A DNA stretch of 64,000 nucleotides from NCBI GenBank assembly GCA_013398175.1, contig VZRZ01005377.1:822896-886895 (forward strand), in the 5' to 3' direction. Both the position numbers and the translations under genes were made by a program. Under the pieces are notes generated by a model that saw only the letters and a list, made by a program, of their open reading frames with translations, was not told where the DNA came from and did not search any database. This DNA is from Climacteris rufus (lineage: Eukaryota; Chordata; Aves; Passeriformes; Climacteridae). Numbering within the stretch: position 1 is the stretch's first letter; every line of letters starts with the position of its first letter. Below, piece by piece: positions 26,637 through 39,200 of this stretch.

Positions 26637-27059
26637 ATGACTTTGAATGTGTATAGGTTGCCTAAAAATGCAAAAGTAAGCTCCTACTCCTCATCCCCTT
26701 ACAGCAGAAACTAGCAAGAGCATCAGAAGAGTTGTGCTTAGACTTGGATTCAGGTCAGACAAGCTTTCAAATGTCAACGAGATCTTTCTCACAGCGCTCC
26801 TTGCAGGCCCTTCACTTCCTGAAGTGCCTCGAAGGAGCCACGAGAGCCCCGTGCCACCTGCCTGCCCTCGGCTCTCCCGCGGCCGGGCCTTTGCCCTCGA
26901 ACGGCTGCACCTTGTGAGCCGCAGCCCGACGCCTCCCCGGACACGCGCGGCAGCAGCGCAGAGGCGGGTCGGCCCCTGTCACAGCGCACTGCTAAATGCG
27001 GCTCTGGAGCGAGCCCGCGCTGCCTATAAGCACGCTTTGGTAACGGAGCAGGGCGCCTA

Positions 27060-27065
27060 GGGCGG
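27060..27065 (+). promoter_or_regulatory. GC box (Sp1-type)
   Basis: GGGCGG 129 nt upstream of the ATG. A second copy is at 27121-27126. These are motif matches only. Confidence 0.45.
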
Positions 27066-27192
27066 GCATTTCCCTTACTCGGAGCCAGGGCAGCCGAGGG
27101 CGCTTGAGTAGCTGTACGGAGGGCGGAGACAGGGCGCGGGCAGGCCCGGAACCGGCAGGGCCGGCCCGGAGGAGGAGGAGGAGAGCGCTGGG

Positions 27193-27201
27193 CATGGCGG
27201 C
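27193..27201 (+). promoter_or_regulatory. YY1-like site over the start codon
   Basis: CATGGCGGC spans the initiation codon and matches the core of the YY1 motif (ATGGCGGC), which often sits just downstream of the start site in housekeeping promoters. If it is used, the transcript leader would be short. This is a motif match only. Confidence 0.4.
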
Positions 27202-27278
27202 GCCCGCAGCACTGCAGCGGAGCGTGGTGTCCCCCGCGGGCAGGCACACTGCCTCCCTCATCTTCCTGCATGGCTCAG
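27194..27278 (+). CDS. LYPLAL1: LYPLAL1 coding exon 1
   Basis: Encodes residues 1-28 and the first base of Gly29. It starts MAAPAALQRSVVSPAGRH and ends with LIFLHGS, the first core strand and the oxyanion-hole loop. This ATG is chosen because it has a strong context (G at -3 and G at +4), its N terminus aligns with the known MAA...QR-VSPAGRH start, and no ATG in frame is visible between it and the upstream GC-rich leader. The donor is CAG|GTGCCC at 27279. The exon lies inside the CpG island, and its first codons overlap a YY1-like CATGGCGGC motif. Confidence 0.95.
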
Positions 27279-30200
27279 GTGCCCGCTTCCCCTCCCTTCT
27301 CTCCCCGCTGCCCCGCGCCTGGGGAAGGGCGCGGCCGGGCGCCCTCCGCCCTGGGGACGGGGCGGGGGGGCCGTCGCCTCCTGCGCCGGACGCTGCCGGG
27401 AGCGGGGTCGGCGGGACGGGGTGGCCGCGGCAGCCGCCAGGCCTGGGAAGGGGTGTGAGATGACCCTGTCCCCGCGGCTCTGCCCTCCCCTGGCCCGGCA
27501 GGAGGAGGCGGCGCTGGGCGGCAGAGGCGCGTTCGTGTGCCCCGCAGAGGGTTCCGTAGGGACCGTGCCGGCTCACACCTGCCCGGCTTCCATGAGAGCA
27601 CAGGAGTTCCAGAAGATCAGAGAACATGCTGGAGTTCAAAGGGCCCCTCAGAATCATCGACTCTTGGCCCTGCACAGGACACCCCAAAAGTCACCCTATG
27701 TGCCTGAGAGCATTGTCCAAATGCTTTTTGAACTCTCTCAGGCTGGTGCTGGGACCACTGCCCTGGGGAGCCTGTTCCAGTGCCCAAACACCCTCCGGGT
27801 GAAGAACCTTTTCCTGATACCCGACCTCACACTCAGCCTCATACCGTTTCCTCGAGTCCTGTTACTCTCTCAATTGCCCCACTCAGAGAGTAACCACATG
27901 CAAAAGATGGTTTTTGCCATTCAAGTGCCTCTTGGTGTTTTAGGATCAGCGTGAGAGTATTGTTGTCATCTTTTAAGAGTCAGTGCGTCTTGACTGACTT
28001 CTCACAGTTCAGAAGGCCATGTGCAGACTGGCTTCATGTCCACCCTCTGCAGAGGGATGTTACTTGCATCAGTGACTGGCCGGAGGGCAGGAGGGGAGCA
28101 TGAGCTTTGTTTCTTTTATTCCTTAAAGTTATTTCTAACCAGCTTAATAACAACAAAGTCCACATGACTTTGAAAAAAACGGGAAAAAATCCCCAGTAAT
28201 CATAGGTCTTTATTAGATCAAGGCCTTGGGAATCAATACTATTGAGCTCCCCATGTGCATATGGGCACCATACTCAACACTTTCCATGTCTTTTGCTCAC
28301 TTTTAGCTGATGTTTCTATTTAGTTCAACAAAGATGTATGTGCTTATTAAATTAGTTTCATTTTTATGATTAGTTTAATTTTGCCTTTTTTTTTTAAATT
28401 CTGGGAGTAAAAGAATGAAAGTGAAAGAATTTGTGTTCAGCCCTCTTGTTAGTGTTAATGCTTTAACTTTTGAGGAAATAATTTTCTCTAATGTTGGAGG
28501 AGTAAGGGAAGATTATGGTTAGAGGTTGATTCCACATGTGGTTAAAGTACTCTACAATTTTTCATTTTTTTATATGTTTTTGTTCGTAGTGTTTGTAGTG
28601 GGTGCTTTTATTTGGTTTTTAGCAGTTCCACAGAATAGAATTTAAAACAGAAGTAGCCACAGTGCTGTTGCTGAGGGCTGGCCTGTAAACCTGGGTTATA
28701 AACCTTTGTACAGCACTTGTGATGGAAAGTGGCAGTTAAACAGCACGAGTCCATGTTGTTCATAATGCTTGCTCTGGACATGTTATAAGAAGTGCAGAAT
28801 GTAAATGCAAAGTGGTATAGAAGAAGCTGAGAAAATTCTTGGTACTGTACATCAGATTGAGGTAGAGGTTCCATTTGGTAGCTTGGCAGGGAAGGCAAAT
28901 GGACATAGCAAGTACGTAATAGTTTTAGACTGAGGATTACAACTTTGCATGTTGTAAAAGGCACAGAATCATAGGCTGGAAAAGACCTTTTAAGAACATT
29001 GAGTCCAACCATTAACCAAATGCTGCCAAGTCCACCACTAAACCATGTCCTTAAATGCCACATCTACACATCTTTTAAATGCCTCCAGGGATGGTGACTC
29101 AGTGACTTTCCTGGGCAGTCCAGTGCTTGAAAGCCCTTTTGGTGATGAAATTTTTCCTAATATACAATCTGCATGTTACATGTTGTTAAACTTTGCACAG
29201 AAAGAAAATTTGGAAAGTCAAGCTATGTTTGAAAGGAAAGAAACTCATATTTTACGTGAAGAGGGGGAAAAAGATAATATTGCTGCCATCAGTCTCTTTT
29301 GGTTTGTAAAATGACTCAAAGCAGAGTCACCCATAATTTGCTTCTTTTTGTAGTGTTTAGAAGAACATATGATGCTAAAATTTAAGAGCCTGAAAGACAA
29401 ACCTTTCAGGAGGTTTGTTGGCTTTTGTTTGATGTCAGTCTCCTCTCTTTCTCCCTCTCCTCCAAGTTCTATTTACAAATCAAAATACATTGTCTGAGCA
29501 TACAAGTGCTCACACTTTTGAGGAACATTTGGACCATGATAGCTCTTGACACACAGAAGACTATAGTTAAATTTTCTCTTAGTGAATTTTGTGACCTTTT
29601 CATGGACAAACTTAAATAACTGTAAATGTTTCTGCAAATCTTTACGAAGTTTAAGACGTATGGATAAATAAAGACCTAAGTCCCTATTCTGTGAGCATTC
29701 AGATTGGCTTACCTGAGGGTTGGTTCTGTGCAAGTATTTGTAAGGCCTACATCTTGACTTTCTAACTTAAAAACAGAAGGAGTGCATAGGCAAAAAATGT
29801 TTATTCAAGCTTCCTTAAGATACGTTTATAAATGATGTGACAACAACCTTGAGGAAATCCTTGTACATCAAGAGTGCCTATGAAGAATCAGAGTTATGTT
29901 TGGACTTCAGACCATACTGCTTGCATAAGCAAAGTGTTTGTGGGAGTGTGTTCTGAAGCATCCGGTTAAGGATGTAACTTTGATTTTACTCTTTAACTTA
30001 GCACAGAATAAGATTAGCGTTTGTTTTGCAACAGAGTTGCTTATTTGTCACATGGAGTGTTCAGGTCAAACAGAGAACAGTTCTGGTTATGCTAGTTGTG
30101 CTTAACAGGAAAAACAATTAAATCCTTCTTGTCTTCTGTTTTAATTTTGGAGATACGTTAATTGTGAGTGTTAGTAAAAAATACTGGATTTTGTTAGAGT

Positions 30201-33200
30201 GCTAAAACAAGAGCAGATTTTCTCCACTGAGGATTTATAATCATTGTAACACTGAATTGATGTATTCATGCAACATGGTTCGGATGAGCCTATGCAGTGT
30301 GTCAGGAAGCCTGGTTTAGGGCAGTGATACTTTTTTTCTTGTGGTTTGGCCATTTCATTGAAAAGAATGGGGTGAGTTCTAAAGTCAAGCCAAACAACTT
30401 GAGCTAAAGTAATAGAGAATATTAGCAATCTGAGTTGATAATATGTGGGAACCTCAACTTCAAGCAAGATTGAAGTCCTATGGCATGAGTGGCACTAGTG
30501 AAATTCCAGTTTGGTGAACCCCCATGAAGCTTTTTGTGTTGAACATCCTCCATACTGTAAACTATATTCCTTGATGGATTCCTCAACCTTGAAGTATTGT
30601 ATAACACTGGCAAATTGTGTGTCCCTGCTTTTCAGAGGGGTGGCAGTGAAATTATGGTTGAAGACTAGGAAAAAACCACATTGGATCTCATTTGGTTTTC
30701 AAAGAAAACTTTGTGATTAAGATTTCTTTAAGAGTCTGATAGATATTTTAACCTGAACCTATCTCTTTACAAATTATGTTTTTCCCTTAGTGCCTATGTG
30801 CAGTGTTAGCATAATTAAATGTGAAGATCTTTTTTGCTAGGTTCTGAAGTGGGTTAACATAAAATTCTCTAGTAAAAGTAATTATCTTTACTAAGGGAAG
30901 CAACAGTTATTTTATCTCACTTTTTTAAAAAGTTCATCAAGATTTTTATTTATCACTTATCAGCAAAAAAGGTAAACTGTAAATAAAAGATAAGGCCTTG
31001 TATCAGCTTGGGAGATACTTAAGCCATTGAATTTAATGAAGTATTTATTAAACTTATACTGTGCGGTCTCTGAAGTCGACTTTTTCTCGGAAGTTTTGAG
31101 TCCATCTTCATTGGAAAGGCCACTGAAGTTGTTCTGGAAAGTTCTTTGTAGCATTTTGGTGTATTAACTTTGTAATTTGAAATTAAGTCAATCTGAATTA
31201 TATTTGACATTGTATAATTTTCTTGCTAAATGCACAGGATAATTTTTATATTCTTTTGTGTGATATAGGTGATACTGGCCAAGGAGCAAGAGCATGGATA
31301 AAACAGATTTTGAATCAAGACATGGCTTTCCAACATATAAAAGTAATTTACCCAACAGCTCCTGCCAGGTATTGTTTAATATATTGTAACTGTAGGATTA
31401 AATTACTCTGTTCTAGTGCTGTAAAATATGCTTCTGAATATTGGTACAGACTGTCATAATAATTCCTTCTTCTTTCTCATGTATGGGCGCTTTGACAAAA
31501 CTGAAGCTCAACAGTGCATTGTTGTCAAGGAACTGTCATTTTAAGTGGTGAAGACTCTAAAGGATTCACAGAAGTCACAGCCTCTAGTTCACATTTGGGT
31601 ATTGTCCTCATAGTAGCTTGCCATCTCCTTTATATACATAGAAGATGATACTGCAGTGTGTGTTGTAGTAGCATTATAGAGCTGTGATTTGGATCACAAT
31701 CCTACCTATAATAACTCCCATATATTAACCATTAAAATATCGTGTTGTATTTAATGCCAGGTTTCAGTTCTGAAGGTGGTCAATCTATTTGGCAAGTAGG
31801 ATGTGAAAGATCTTCAGCTGCTTGAGAAAGGACTGGGAATTTAAAAGTGCACATTACTTGTTTGAATCCTGGCCCAACTATTTCAAAGAGAATTGAGTTC
31901 AACATTTGCTGTAGGCACAAGTCTTGTTATTAAATGACACTGTGTGTTCAGTAGTAGATGGAAATATAGATAAAAAAATGTGCCTGTGGGAATTGACAAG
32001 TTTGTGAGGTCAAACCTAAAGGCTAAAAGTTGAACACCTACCTCCATACTTCGCTATCCAAAGATAATATTAAATATATAATATATAATGAATTATATAT
32101 ATTATGCATGTAACATATCTTAAATATGTAATACTAAATTTCAGAGGTGTTTAATTTTTCATAATATATTTTTTCTAAGGTGTCTATGGCTCTAAGTTAG
32201 GAAAATGTTTCCTTGAAAGGTAATGGGGCTCAAGTTTCTGAAATTGTGTCTAAGTGTGGATGAATGCTGAACGGAAAAGGAAATTGTGACACAGAATTTT
32301 GAGGTTCAGAGGTTTCAAAGTCAGAAAAAAAGTTCTTGCAGGTTATAAACGAGTATAATAGCAGATTTTGTCTGGCACTCACTAATATATGAAAAAAAAT
32401 CCTTTCCTTAACCATGTATTTTTTATGGTCTACTTAGGCAGGAAAAGCAATTGAGATATTGCAGTGTGAATGTACTCACTGTGTTACAGGAAAATCAAAC
32501 CCATGAGTGGAAGCCTTTGAAGCAGTGTGTTCTGAGTTAGTGGGGAGCGAATACAATTTTCTGTAAATATGGTGCTTGTTACTTCATTGATGACAGGCTG
32601 AAGTGATACAAAAGTTATCAATGGCACATCAGAGGTGCTGATGGGCTCCATTTCTTCCCTATCAACAAAGTAGATACTGGAGAAATGCAAGAGGTTTTTC
32701 TCCCCTCTGAAATGTTTTTTCTCCCTATCTTATATTCAGCCAGAACGCCTCAGACCACATCTGCTAGGCCAGTGCTTCACTTTTCCATCCCACTGCACTT
32801 CTGAGGTCCAGTTCTTTTCTCATTTGTTCTGGTTTCTGTGGGGAACTCCAGATGTAAACTATGTATAAATGATTAACCAGCAAGATCTCCTGACTCAAAC
32901 GAAGGAATGTGTTTCAGTACTTTGGATAAACAGATTGGAAGAAAGATACTGTTGTAATTAAAAAATGTGAATAAGCAGTTTATTTCACTCCCTTTTTAAA
33001 GTTGAGGTTACTCTTGTTCTTTTTTTAGAGCAGATAGAGGTCATGCAAGAGTTGATTCAGAAGTGTCTTTTAGCAAAACTGAGAAAAGTTGTATATTCAA
33101 AGAACATAAAATACCCACACTGTTTGTCTTTGACTGGCAATATGAAGTACACTTGTGTACAGCCCTCTGTTGCTGATAAGCAGCCTTAGCCGACATAGTA

Positions 33201-36200
33201 AAATAAACCAGGTGCTCCTAAGTACAACTGTGTTTGCCACTGTTTGCAGGAATGCTGAAAAAAACTTCGTGATGATAGATGTCATTGGTTGAAACCAAAA
33301 TAACAGAAGCCTTTACAGACCCATTTAATATTGTTTTGGTATTCAGGAACAAACCGTACTATGCTTTTTTTGAAATAGTTTTGTAACAGTTGCTTTCCTT
33401 TCTTTCACAGAGAATAAAAGCAAGGCCTAGGACTTCCCAAGCTGAATGGCAGACATTAAAGTAATTATATCTGCATAAGGAACTCGAATATATGTGGTGG
33501 TTTCATATATGTGTGTATATATATGCATAAACGTTTTGACAAGAATTCAAAATTTTTCTGGCACTAGTGGGGGAATTCAGCATCCTTGATAATGAGACCT
33601 ATAGCTAGATTTTTATGAGTGAGCAGATATGCTGAAAAGATTCTGAAACTGTGGTCTTTGATCCTGCAGAGACAGGGTAATGTGCTGGCTGATGAGAGAG
33701 AGAGCCTCTGTGCCTCTCTATAATCTGCCAGGGCACTGTCAGAGTGCAAAACTTGCCTGCAGGTTCTTGTGCTGATGATGAAATCAAAGAAAAGCCTCAA
33801 GTTTGGCAACACCCTCCTAGAATTGGCTACTGTGCTCTTCTGGCAAAATACTGTTAATGTGGATGTACTTTATTCTCTAAACTCCTGTCTTTTCCAGAAT
33901 AACTTCACACATACACACTGAACATTCTCTGTCAAAGTGGTTATGCCAGGGAAAGCAGGTTTGATGATACAGGCACAGAACTAGAGGCTTTAGGAGCATG
34001 AACTGCAGGTCAGGAATACCTCTTCATATTTTTCATGGATATTATTCTGCTGGTAGATCTATACATAAGGTCTTATACATTCTTCAAGTCTATTCAACAG
34101 AGTTTTGAAAAGCAGTGGAATTCACATTATTCAACAAAACATTTAATTTATATTTTTTTTTGTGTGAAGGAGGGATTTGGATTATATTTGTTTTGTTCAG
34201 ATTTTAACCCAGGTGCTGAAACATGCATATTTTTAATTTGTACAGCATCAGAGGTTCAGACATGTTTTGATTCAAAAGTCAGTGTGTTTGAAAATTATTT
34301 TGGAAAACCAGTCTAGCATATAATCAAGAAGAATTCTGAAGTATGTTCTTTGGCTTCACTAGCATTGATTTCAGCAAGCACTAGAGAGTTTATGGATAAA
34401 AGCAATAGCACATTATGGAACTACATTTTATAAAACTCTTTTTTACTGTTCTCTATAGGGTTCTGTAAAAGTCACACTTTTTTTCTTTTTTAAGAGATCT
34501 GTTATTCTTTAATCATTTTTATAATATGCAGGGTTTGTGCAGAGAGTGACCACCAGACGTCCTCTGGACAGACAGTGTTTGCAACATTTTGTGTCACTCA
34601 TCCCCCATCCCTTTGGAAAGTGCAATGAGTCTCATATATGTTTGTTTCCTGAGCAAAAAATAAAGTAGGTAGTGAAATTTACTGTTAAAAAAGAAAAACT
34701 TGTAAAAATACTAAGTAAAGTGCTTATGGTAAAAAACATGCTTAGATAAAAATGGGGAAAATATGTGGATTTGAAGTCTTGGTGTGATGTAGTGAGAGTA
34801 ATGACACCTGAATTTGGAATTTTTTGGGGAATTAAAGGTATGCGTGGGGCATGCAAATTTTGCTTTATAAATTAAAAGTTTTATATGTTGCTTGGAAGTT
34901 TTGGTTTTTGTCTGTAATGTAGCATACTAGGATACTTCAGAATGAGTAGAGAACTTGTTTTAACTGTCTAGCTCTTTCAAGATTAGTGCTTCTGCATATA
35001 GATTAAACTTGTCGAATGCAACAGATTTCTATTTTCTCTCTATTGTGATGCTAATATATATATTTAAAAAAACAAGCCCAAATTGGAGCCCTAGCAGCTG
35101 ATGCAATCCCTAAAGCCACGTCTACACTAATAGTTTTAAAGGAAAGGGTTTCCTTTTTCCCTTTTTATTTGGGTCAGGATGGCTACAACTTTAAATACTG
35201 TTTCAGCTGCTACAACTGTGACTTAAACATTAGGTTTCTATTGAATTTCTAAATCAGAACTGAATACCACCCAATTTAACTTTTTTTCTAAAATAGAAAG
35301 TGATAGTTTAAATTGGCATTGTAGGAGCTAACGTGGTAAATTTAAAACCATTTAGGCTCTGCTTGTTTTAGTACATATACCTTACCTTCTATAATTCCCT
35401 GAAAAAGTCTAGGCCAAAGATTCTTTGCGTTGTCTTGCATTCCATTCTGACAGTCCTTCTCTTTTGCAAGTCAGAAAATAAACTATAAATACTACTTTGG
35501 CTATTTTATGGATCTTTTTGACATTCACTCAACAAACTGCTCTGTGGAACATAAGTCCTTGTGCAGAGCTTATTGTCTGGTTGGGGTGTTTTTCCCAGTT
35601 TATTCTAATTTCCATTGTCTTTATGTGGCTGGTAAGGACTGCTTAGCTTTATATGGCCTACTTACCTATCTTGTGACCTAAATTCACATCTTTGTTCAGC
35701 TCATGGGTGGAAATGAGCTTCATCTCACCATAGTCCCCATTTGGCTGAATCACAAAACCACCAGACAGTTTGGCACCATTCAGCTCCACTGGCAGCCTCA
35801 GCCTGTGAGAGGCCTCGATTGGAAAAGCAGCAGGGGTACTGCAGGTCGGACTTGAGATGGATTGGAGGGGAGCGTGCACAGTGCCTATCATACTGTTTTT
35901 GGCTCAAGCAAATGTTATTAATCCTTGACTTTTGTAAGCCCTAGCCTCATTTATAAATTTAACACAAAGAAGGCTTTTTTAGAGGTGGGAGCTTGGGGGA
36001 GAAATGGAAAAGCTTTGGGTTCGTATCATGGGGTGGTTCTTTCATCTCCTTTAAATAGAAATGTAACATGTTCTGTATAATAATGCTTGAAGCATGCTTG
36101 GATAAACTGTATGTTTTCACCTTATTTCTGCTCTTGAATTAGGCGAGGAGAACTTTACAGATATGCATACATCTACTGCTTACATCAGATGCTAAATACC

Positions 36201-39200
36201 ATGTGGAATGCAGTAAACACTTGTCAGAGATAACTGTAGTCATGCTTGGGGGAAACAAAGTAGAACATGATGGAAATAATCTTGGATTTCTAATCCCTTT
36301 AGCTACATTGTGCTCCTAGGCATCTTTCCTCTTATTTTGCTTTTCTCAACCCTTTTCCAGTACAGAAGAAATGGAGACAGTGGGTTTTTATATCACCCTT
36401 CCAGCAAGCAGTCGTGGGTTTCTAAGTTGTGTGTCATTCTTTGCTCTTCGTTTACAGTCTGCAAGAGTTTCTATGCTTAGCTAGTGTCATTCATCCATTC
36501 TTGGTGTCATTTGCCACCAGCTTTGTGAAAGATGCCACTTAAATCCCAGAGTTCCTTTCAAACCCCGTAATGGAGAACTGATGCAGATTGGACTCTGGTT
36601 TGCCTCTTGCCACTTTCTTTCAGTGAATTGATAAAGCAGCCACTATCTGGTTGCTGAGTAACCGGCAATGTCTATTAAAGGTCTTTTATGGTATTTTCAA
36701 CCATTACATCATTGCTGTTCTCTGATTAGTACCAATCCCCACAATTTACACCTCCCACTCCAAAAAAAAAAAAAAAAGTCAAACAAGAAAACCAGAAAAC
36801 CAACAGAAACAAAGAAACAGAACCAAACTTAATTTCTTGCACTGAGTTCTGTGCCAGATTCTATTGTGGCTTCCTTTGTCTTGAATGGATAAGATTTGTC
36901 TCAAGTAACAAAAGCTGTCATTATAGTATTTCTCTAGGTAACCATTCTGTACCAGCTCAGTCTGCTCTCATTTCAGAAAATATGCATCCAGAACAACTCT
37001 ATCAAAAGCATTTGCATGTGGTTGAGTGAACAGGCACAGCCTTTTCTGAAGAACCAAAATTACTCCTCATGGAGATGACTCTTGCCTTCCCTTTTGTAAC
37101 TTTTTTTAATGTATAGTTCTAAGGTGAAGCAATTTGAATTTTGGACACATCTTATGCTCTGTTACCATGCCACAAAGCTTAATTGTTAAGATATGTTAAC
37201 CCTCAGTTTTAACATACAGTATACCTTGGACTAGAATTTTGATTTATACTTCTGATTTGACTAGCTGAATTCTCTGCTTTTCTCCCCATTTCTTTTAAAA
37301 TTTGCTTTCTGCTTCAAGCAGACAGTGGGAATTAAAAAGCAGAATGTTGAACTAAATTTTCTGTTGAAATGTAGCACTGAAATTCAGCAATGAGATGATG
37401 TTATGAGAGAATTTGGGACTAGGGAGTAACTTTGCTTTCATTCAAAAAACCTCCCATCAGCTTTGAGAGTCAAGGCTTCGTTTTTGAATCACGCAATATT
37501 TTGGGTTGAAAGGGACCTTTAAAGGTCATCTAGTCAAAAGCCCCTGCAATGAGCAGGGATATCATCAACTGGATCATGTTGATTGGAATCCCATTCAGCC
37601 TAACCTTAAATGTTTCCAGAGATGGGACATCTACCACCTCTCTAAGCAACCTGTGCTGGTATTTCAGCACCCTCATTGTAAAAAACATCTTCCTTATATC
37701 ATGTCTAAATCTACCTGCTTTAAGTTTAAACTCATTCCCCCTTGTCCTATTGCAACAGGCCCTACTAAAAATTTTGTTCCCATCTTTCTTATAGGTCCCT
37801 TTAAGTACTGGAAGGCTGCTCTACCTGGAGCCTTATCTTCTGCAGGCTGAACAAATCCAACTCTTTTTTTGTGGCAGAGGTGCTCTGATCATTTTTGTGG
37901 CCCTTCTCTGGACCAACTCCAACAGGTCCATGTCTTTGCTGTTCTGAGTATTCTATAACTGGATATAGTACTCCAGGTGGAGTCTCACCAGAGCAAAATA
38001 GATCTATGGTAGATTAATGCTCTATAAATGTTCTCAAAGAGGTGGACAGCCTTCCAAAATGGCATTAGAATTTGAGAATCCATGCCTCCTAACTGAGAGG
38101 AGATGGGTTTGAAAAGGAAGAAAAATAGGGGATTTCAGTAATTTTGTTATTTCTTTGTCTTTATTCGGATCATGAAGCCCAACTTCACTATAAATTTCCA
38201 GTTATGTCTGACAATTCCGGAAGTTCTGTCTGGAACCCTGTAAGCCAGCACCAGTGGTCTGGGTTTATATGGCTGCTGGGTGATCACAGACTGAGTGTGA
38301 AGGCAGTGATACAATTGTGCATCAGGGGAAAGAAGGGGGGGAAGAATATTTACTATTTATCAATGTGCTGTCTGCTACTCTTATGTTTCTTATTTAAAGC
38401 AGCCAAAACTGCTGGCTTGTCTTAACTTAAAATGTTGGATGGGGACAGTGATTTATTGGATAATGAACAACACCACCTGTAGTTTTATGTGAATCACTAT
38501 GCTAATAGCATCATTTTGGAGATGGAATTTGTATGGGTTTAGATCTGAATTTGAACCTTGTGTAGCATCACTTGCTTACTTTCCAATTCTGTTAATTTCA
38601 GACTAGCTAGTACAATTCTAAAGATTATTAAGAAGGTCTAGAGTATTTAATTCATGCTTCAGAAAGGTGGAAATAGATGGTGTTACTGTTACATGCTTTC
38701 ATCATGTTTTCATCATTACTACAGAACTCAGGTTAGCAGAAGCTAATCTATCTTGAGTTTTTAAAAATATGTCTATTGCTTTGAAACGTCACAGTGAAAT
38801 CAACAGTGAAAATTACTTCTATTTGAGTACACATTTTAGAAAGATTTAAAGAATAATAAGTACTTAGATATTACAGGATATATTTTCTTTCTAAGACATT
38901 GAAGTATTGTGTAAAATCTTGAAGGTGCAGTCTCATGCAAGAGCTGTATGTGTGCAAAAAAATTGTAGATCAATGACACCTTCAAAAATAAGAGCTATGA
39001 AGTAATCAGAAAACATGATCTAGAGTGATTTGGGGATGTTGCAAAGCATTTTAAAGATCCTAATCCTCATAGAGACTGCAGTTTCTTAAATTATATTTGA
39101 TATTACCCATGTCTCCTTTATGTCATCTTTCCTCCTAACTTTTAAATGTTGAGAGAGTTCAATTTGTATGAAATTTTCTTTCAACTGTCTCTTAAAAATG

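Larger units (their letters stand above)
26830..27560 (+). promoter_or_regulatory. CpG-island promoter of LYPLAL1
   Basis: A sharp switch from AT-rich DNA to a CpG-dense, GC-rich block that covers exon 1 and the start of intron 1. GC boxes (GGGCGG) occur at 27060-27065 and 27121-27126. A TATAAG sits at 27025-27030, about 170 nt before the ATG, and might place a start site near 27055, but CpG-island promoters usually start diffusely. Long open frames on both strands here are a product of the high GC content and are not called as genes. Bidirectional transcription is possible but not shown. Confidence 0.85.
27279..31268 (+). other. LYPLAL1: LYPLAL1 intron 1
   Basis: 3990 nt, GT...AG, phase 1. 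The first 280 nt are CpG-island sequence. Two minus-oriented CR1 copies follow (27630-27890, 28963-29175), then AT-rich DNA without other recognised features. Confidence 0.9.

Noticed and set aside
26992..27687. 231-codon minus-strand frame across the CpG island
   Set aside because: It is Arg/Pro/Gly/Ala-rich, opposite LYPLAL1 exon 1 and running into a CR1 copy. GC-rich DNA has few stops and there is no family match.
27421..27954. 177-codon plus-strand frame in intron 1
   Set aside because: The second half is antisense CR1 sequence and the first half is CpG-island DNA, so it is a chance fusion.
37506..37850. 114-codon plus-strand frame
   Set aside because: Lies within antisense CR1 DNA.
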